Position numbers and translations under genes: made by a program
In this document: piece by piece, positions 6,011 through 8,719 of the stretch
Layout of the letters: every line of letters begins with the position of its first letter
Numbering within the stretch: the first letter of the stretch is position 1
Assembly (NCBI GenBank): GCA_003819975.1
Contig: RPPU01000154.1
Span: 1 to 8,719 of the forward strand
Origin: Desulfobacteraceae bacterium
GTDB taxonomy: Bacteria; Desulfobacterota; DSM-4660; Desulfatiglandales; HGW-15
Length of the DNA stretch: 8,719 bases
Reading direction: 5' to 3'
The notes under the pieces: generated by a model
What the model saw: the letters and a program-made list of their open reading frames with translations, nothing else
The model's database searches: none
What the model was told of the DNA's origin: nothing

Positions 6011-6637
6011 ATGATCAGGGTCAAGATTTGCGGTATAAAAAATTTAGCCGAAGCCCGGGCAGCCATAAAAGCCGGTGCCGACGTGTTGGGTTTTGTGTTT
6101 GCCGAAAGCAAGCGTAAGGTAACGCCGGATCAGGTGCGGGACATTATTGCCGCTATTCCGCCTTTTGTGAGCACAACCGGCGTTTTTGTGAATGAGCAGG
6201 CTGATACGGTTAAAGCCGTTGCGGAACGCTCCGGTTTGGGTTATCTGCAATTTCAGGGTGAAGAATCTCCCGATTATTGCACCGGCTTCAGGCAGCCCGT
6301 TATTAAAGGTTTTGCCGTGAAAGATCAAGCCGGCTTGGCTCAATTAAAAGCGTACCGGGTTGCGGCCTATTTGTTGGACAGCCATGTGCCGGGACAACGC
6401 GGCGGTACCGGCCGGGTGTTTAACTGGGATTTGCTGCGTGACTTTAGACCCAACCGTCCTATTATATTGGCGGGCGGTTTGAATCCGGGGAATGTGGCTG
6501 CGGCCGTTGAAACCGTGCAACCCTATGCCGTGGATGTGAGCAGCGGGGTTGAAGACGCTTCCGGACAAAAAGATTTTCAGAAAATGCTCGACTTTGTGCG
6601 CTTGGCCAAAGCCAAAGGCTTAAGTCGAATGGGTTGA
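6011..6637 (+). CDS. trpF: Phosphoribosylanthranilate isomerase
   Basis: A TIM-barrel enzyme of tryptophan synthesis that converts N-(5-phosphoribosyl)anthranilate to the 1-(o-carboxyphenylamino)-1-deoxyribulose 5-phosphate intermediate. The 208 residues cover the whole family. They include VKICGI with general base C7, GADVLGFVFAESKRKV (22-37), VGVFV-like TTGVFVN (55-61), LLDS with general acid D123, the GGTGRVFNWDLL phosphate loop (131-142), LAGGLNPGNV (153-162) and DVSSGVE (175-181). One oddity is QFQGEE at 80-85, where most relatives have a His (Q-L/F-H-G); a single base change would explain it. No other trp gene is in the window, so this is an orphan copy. The ribosome site is poor. TTGACA at 5976-5981 could be a -35 box, but the matching -10 is weak. 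The next gene's promoter overlaps its stop codon. Confidence 0.94.
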   Translation: MIRVKICGIKNLAEARAAIKAGADVLGFVFAESKRKVTPDQVRDIIAAIPPFVSTTGVFVNEQADTVKAVAERSGLGYLQFQGEESPDYCTGFRQPVIKGFAVKDQAGLAQLKAYRVAAYLLDSHVPGQRGGTGRVFNWDLLRDFRPNRPIILAGGLNPGNVAAAVETVQPYAVDVSSGVEDASGQKDFQKMLDFVRLAKAKGLSRMG

Positions 6638-6661
6638 CAGAACCGGCCCAACATGTATAAA
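6634..6661 (+). promoter_or_regulatory. Sigma70-like promoter overlapping the trpF stop codon
   Basis: A consensus TTGACA (6634-6639), a 16-bp spacer and TATAAA (6656-6661) form a good housekeeping-type promoter. The -35 box contains the TGA stop of trpF. Transcription would begin near 6668, giving the OmpA-type lipoprotein gene a leader of about 105 bases. Confidence 0.65.
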
Positions 6662-6671
6662 TGGGCGTTGA

Positions 6672-6730
6672 GTTGCCCGATCTTTTCCTGATTATCGAAA
6701 AAAGGCAACGTCGTTCCGGCAAATGCCGGA
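6672..6730 (+). other. Two hairpins in the leader of the OmpA-type lipoprotein gene
   Basis: GTTGCC (6672-6677) pairs with GGCAAC (6704-6709), with CGAT/ATCG able to pair inside as an alternative. TCCGGC (6715-6720) pairs with GCCGGA (6725-6730) around an AAAT loop. The second stem is followed by an A-rich run, not T, so it is not a terminator. Both lie between the promoter and the ribosome site and could affect stability of the mRNA; that is inference. The second stem shares TTCCGGCAA with the repeat at 4467. Confidence 0.5.
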
Positions 6731-6772
6731 GGTCATTCTAAAAAAAAATAACCAATCCTGGAGGATTATTTC

Positions 6773-7672
6773 ATGAAAAAGGCGCTCCTAATATTATCGA
6801 TCATGACTCTTTTTGGCGGTTGCATAACAACCGAAGATTACAACGCCCGCGTGGGCGATATCGATACTTTGCAGCAGAATGCGGCTAAATTGGAAGCGCG
6901 GGTCATTGAATTGGAAAAAGAGAACGCCACTTTGAAAGCGCAACTTCAGGCGCTGCAGGACGAAAAAGCAGGTCTGCAGAAAAATTTAAAAGCGGTTGAG
7001 CAGAATGAAGCCGGTCTTGAGAAAAAATTGCGAGCTGTTGAAGATGAAAAAACCGGCCTGGCTGCGAAATTACATGCCGCCGAAGATACCCGGTCCGATT
7101 TACAGAAGGAAATCGCCAATCTGAAGGGGCAAATCAATGAGCTCATTAAACAACGTGACGCGATCGCCGTTGAAAAAGATAAAACCGTTTCCGGCTTAAA
7201 GAGTACTTATGACGACCTTTTGAAAGAAATGAAAAAGGAGATCGAAAATGGCCAGATCACGATCACCCAACTAAAGGACAAGTTGACTTTGTCCATGGTG
7301 GAAAAAGTCTTGTTCGATTCGGGCAGCGCGGAAATCAAGAAAGAGGGTAAAAAAGTATTGGAACGGGTCGGGGATATTTTAAAACAAGTCAAAGACAAGC
7401 AGATCAATATCGAAGGGCACACCGACATGGTGCCCATCAGTTCCAAACTTCAATCGCGGTTTGCAACCAATTGGGAACTCTCCACGGCCCGGGCCACGAC
7501 CGTGGTGCGTTATCTCCAGGAAAAATCCGGATTGGACCCGAAACTGATGAATGCGGCCGGTTTTGCCGCCTATCGTCCGATCGACTCCAATGAAACCGAA
7601 GAGGGTAGGGCGAAGAACCGCCGCATCGAAATCATTCTGACTCCGCTGGGAATGGAAAAATCTTCCAACTGA
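6773..7672 (+). CDS. OmpA/MotB-family outer-membrane lipoprotein with coiled coil
   Basis: A 299-residue envelope protein. Residues 1-16 are a lipoprotein signal peptide ending in an LFGG-C17 lipobox, and no Asp follows the Cys, so outer-membrane sorting is expected. Residues about 30-170 are a long coiled coil, including four tandem 14-residue repeats (60-115) of the form A-x-E-D-E-K-x-G-L-x-x-K-L-x. Residues about 175-290 are an OmpA C-terminal peptidoglycan-binding domain: VLFDSGSAEIK, NIEGHTDMVPI with D218, NWELSTARA with R240, and NRRIEI (282-287). D218 and R240 are the expected contacts to diaminopimelate. The TDxVPI and NWELS form is closest to MotB-like members, but there is no membrane segment beyond the signal, so it is not MotB itself. 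The Shine-Dalgarno GGAGG (6760-6764) is strong. It appears monocistronic, with its own promoter and terminator, and probably tethers the outer membrane to the cell wall. Confidence 0.92.
   Translation: MKKALLILSIMTLFGGCITTEDYNARVGDIDTLQQNAAKLEARVIELEKENATLKAQLQALQDEKAGLQKNLKAVEQNEAGLEKKLRAVEDEKTGLAAKLHAAEDTRSDLQKEIANLKGQINELIKQRDAIAVEKDKTVSGLKSTYDDLLKEMKKEIENGQITITQLKDKLTLSMVEKVLFDSGSAEIKKEGKKVLERVGDILKQVKDKQINIEGHTDMVPISSKLQSRFATNWELSTARATTVVRYLQEKSGLDPKLMNAAGFAAYRPIDSNETEEGRAKNRRIEIILTPLGMEKSSN
6950..7117 (+). repeat. Four tandem 42-bp units encoding a 14-residue coiled-coil repeat
   Basis: Residues 60-73, 74-87, 88-101 and 102-115 align without gaps: ALQDEKAGLQKNLK, AVEQNEAGLEKKLR, AVEDEKTGLAAKLH and AAEDTRSDLQKEIA. 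Fourteen residues equal two heptads, so copies could be gained or lost without breaking the coiled-coil register. The DNA copies have diverged, so the duplication is not recent. Confidence 0.75.
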
Positions 7673-7683
7673 TTTTTATACTC

Positions 7684-7725
7684 AAACAAAATGGGAGGCA
7701 ATACTATCCTGCCCCCATTTTGTTT
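7684..7725. terminator. Rho-independent terminator after the OmpA-type gene
   Basis: AAACAAAATGGGAGGCA (7684-7700) pairs with TGCCCCCATTTTGTTT (7710-7725) over 16 bp with one bulged A and a nine-base loop. The A-rich 5' side, GC core and T-rich 3' side have the usual terminator order, and the structure starts 12 bases after the stop codon. It is symmetric and could also act on the opposite strand. Confidence 0.8.
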
Positions 7726-7750
7726 AAAATACTATCTTCTTCTCTACCTG

Positions 7751-7810
7751 TATTCACACTTTCAAACGTTCTCACTTTCACACTTTTTTTTCCCACTTTT
7801 TCACGTTCAA
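7751..7810. repeat. Second copy of the TTCACACTTTC/AACGTTCTCAC low-complexity repeat
   Basis: The spacer before the RNase H-like gene is made of TTCACAC, TTTCAAACGTTCTCAC and TTTTTCACGTTCAAA units. This is the same vocabulary as the block at 2505-2694 but in one orientation only. TTCAAACGTTCTCA (7761-7774) is the exact reverse complement of 2581-2594. It sits between the terminator and the next ribosome site. It is open in the frame of the downstream gene, so it could be mistaken for an N-terminal extension. Confidence 0.65.
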
Positions 7811-7824
7811 ATGAAAGCAAGGCG

Positions 7825-8379
7825 ATGCACACCCTGTCTCTTTTTACGGATGTAAGTTGTAATCCAAAATTTCAAATAGGCTTCGGCGCCTATTTGCTGG
7901 TCGCCGACTTGGATCTCAATGCGGATCGGATGGAACTAATAAAGGACAGGGTGAAATATAAAAAATTCGACTTTACCTCATCCACCAAACTGGAAATTGA
8001 AACTCTGTTGTGGGCTTTGCAAGAAGTTAAAAAAATCATTCCGAAATCCGATTGGCCGGTTCGTCTGACCTTATATACGGATTCTCAAGGCCTGGCCGGT
8101 TTGCCGGACCGCAGAGCAAAATTGGAACAATTGAATTTTAAAAGTATCGGAAAAAATAGGGAATTGAACCAGGCCGCCCTCTATCGCAAGTTTTATCGGG
8201 CGAGCGATCGATGGCAATTTAAAGTAGTCAAACTAAAGGGGCATTTTAAATCGCTCAAAAAAGATACATTCCAAACCCTGTTTACCTATGTTGATAAAAG
8301 ATCCAGAAAAGAACTTAAATCTTATCTTAAGGAAAATCCTTTGTTGAATACAATTAGGGATAGTTTGATATCGATCTGA
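7825..8379 (+). CDS. RNase HI-like nuclease-fold protein
   Basis: A 184-residue protein with the RNase H fold. All four acidic catalytic positions of RNase HI can be aligned. D9 lies in LFTDVS on strand 1, E57 in STKLEIET at the start of a helix, D86 in LYTDSQ on strand 4, and D157 in VDKRSRKEL on the last helix. H140 in LKGH matches the catalytic-loop His. It is therefore probably able to cut RNA in RNA-DNA hybrids, although it differs from standard RnhA: DVSCNPK replaces the usual DGSCxGNPG, and there are additional residues (about 28-50 and 92-118). It may be a divergent family member with another nucleic-acid substrate. The start ATG 7825 was chosen because the 35 codons upstream are only translated repeat DNA, and GCAAGG precedes it. 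The antitoxin-like ORF begins 32 bases downstream and may share a transcript. Confidence 0.78.
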   Translation: MHTLSLFTDVSCNPKFQIGFGAYLLVADLDLNADRMELIKDRVKYKKFDFTSSTKLEIETLLWALQEVKKIIPKSDWPVRLTLYTDSQGLAGLPDRRAKLEQLNFKSIGKNRELNQAALYRKFYRASDRWQFKVVKLKGHFKSLKKDTFQTLFTYVDKRSRKELKSYLKENPLLNTIRDSLISI

Positions 8380-8411
8380 TATTTACAAGCAATGCAAGGA
8401 TAGGGTAAACT

Positions 8412-8719
8412 ATGAATTTACCGCAAGATATATCGATTATCAGTCCGCAGGAAAAAGTTCTCATTGAAAAAATCCGCACCCTCGAACCCGACCGCGTGGT
8501 TGAGGTGGAAAACTTCGTGGATTTTCTGCGTCATCGCAATGAAGATATCCGTCTCACCCGTTTAGCGGCCAGGGCTTCTGAAAAGACTTTTCAAAAAGTA
8601 TGGGATAATGTCGAGGATGCCGACAACGACCCATCCTTATTCCTTTGTTATTCCCTGAATCCGGCGGATAAGCCGGATTTTGGATTGCGGCGGCACGACG
8701 CCGCTTTTGCGACGAACGC
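8412..8719 (+). CDS. Antitoxin-like small protein, partial at window end
   Basis: An ORF that starts at ATG 8412, preceded by AGGATAGGG, and is still open at the window edge (102 codons visible). The first 73 residues contain KVLIEKIRTLEPDRVVEVEN, FVDFLRHR, LTRLAARASE and KVWDNVEDAD. This pattern (a helix of the type 'EKVxxLPxERxxEVxxFVDFL' and a closing WDNxEDADYD) is typical of small DUF2281-like antitoxins that precede MazF/PemK-type toxins. That is recognised from memory, with moderate certainty. Relatives normally end a few residues after WDN.EDA.YD. Here residues 74-102 (from 8631) read on into hairpin DNA and show no family resemblance, so the tail may be an accidental extension and the gene damaged. 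Any toxin partner would lie beyond the window. The RNase H-like gene is 32 bp upstream. Confidence 0.6.
   Translation, partial: MNLPQDISIISPQEKVLIEKIRTLEPDRVVEVENFVDFLRHRNEDIRLTRLAARASEKTFQKVWDNVEDADNDPSLFLCYSLNPADKPDFGLRRHDAAFATN
8658..8708. repeat. Two tandem GC-rich hairpins at the end of the antitoxin-like ORF
   Basis: AATCCGGC (8658-8665) pairs with GCCGGATT (8672-8679). GCGGCG (8687-8692) pairs with CGCCGC (8699-8704), followed by TTTT (8705-8708). Both stems are perfect. The second has a short T run and could act as a weak terminator on the plus strand. The CCGGC-type first stem resembles those at 4467 and 6715. They lie inside the open frame that extends the antitoxin-like protein. 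Confidence 0.6.

Noticed and set aside
7720..7824. 35-residue N-terminal extension of the RNase H-like protein, resembling a hydrophobic signal
   Set aside because: These codons lie within the terminator and the repeat block. The RNase H fold starts at the internal ATG 7825, which has its own purine-rich ribosome site.
1..8719. A previously undescribed multi-gene defence, mobile or biosynthetic system
   Set aside because: Nearly all genes are recognisable single-function or housekeeping genes, and no cluster of unknown genes, transposase, integrase or phage gene is visible.

Overview
The window looks like chromosomal DNA of a Gram-negative bacterium of moderate GC content. A deltaproteobacterial (Desulfobacterota-like) origin is the best guess. 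The grounds are the gene order fmt - DUF116 protein - rsmB - rpe, an outer-membrane-type OmpA/MotB lipoprotein, and a CheY-HDOD response regulator. The lineage is an inference from gene content, not a measurement.

Layout. Positions 2-181 hold the last 59 codons of methionyl-tRNA formyltransferase (fmt). A 150-bp spacer follows, carrying a degenerate inverted repeat. A membrane-anchored DUF116 protein (333-1166) overlaps rsmB, the 16S rRNA m5C967 methyltransferase gene (1147-2502), by 20 bp. A repeat-rich spacer with a GC palindrome leads to rpe (2718-3377). A HutC-type GntR repressor (3451-4224, minus) converges on rpe and has a recognisable promoter and operator. After 336 bp of non-coding DNA with inverted repeats comes a CheY-HDOD response regulator (4561-5817, minus). 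Divergent from it lies an orphan trpF (6011-6637). A good sigma70-like promoter straddles the trpF stop codon and drives an OmpA-family lipoprotein (6773-7672), which ends at a convincing terminator. A second block of the same low-complexity repeat precedes an RNase HI-like gene (7825-8379). The window ends inside a small antitoxin-like ORF (8412 onward) whose 3' part runs into two tandem hairpins.

How the genes fit together. The first block is translation and rRNA-modification housekeeping plus a pentose-phosphate enzyme, plausibly one transcription unit in spite of the repeat insertions. The rest are single-gene units: a regulator without its hut target genes, a signalling protein without its kinase, a trp gene without the trp operon, an envelope lipoprotein, and an RNase H-fold protein. 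I found no phage, transposase, CRISPR array, tRNA or rRNA, and no convincing undescribed multi-gene system. The most interesting material is non-coding: two families of degenerate inverted repeats in spacers, a HutC-like operator at its own promoter, a hairpin whose T and A tracts are in the opposite order from a terminator, and hairpins fused to the end of the antitoxin-like ORF.
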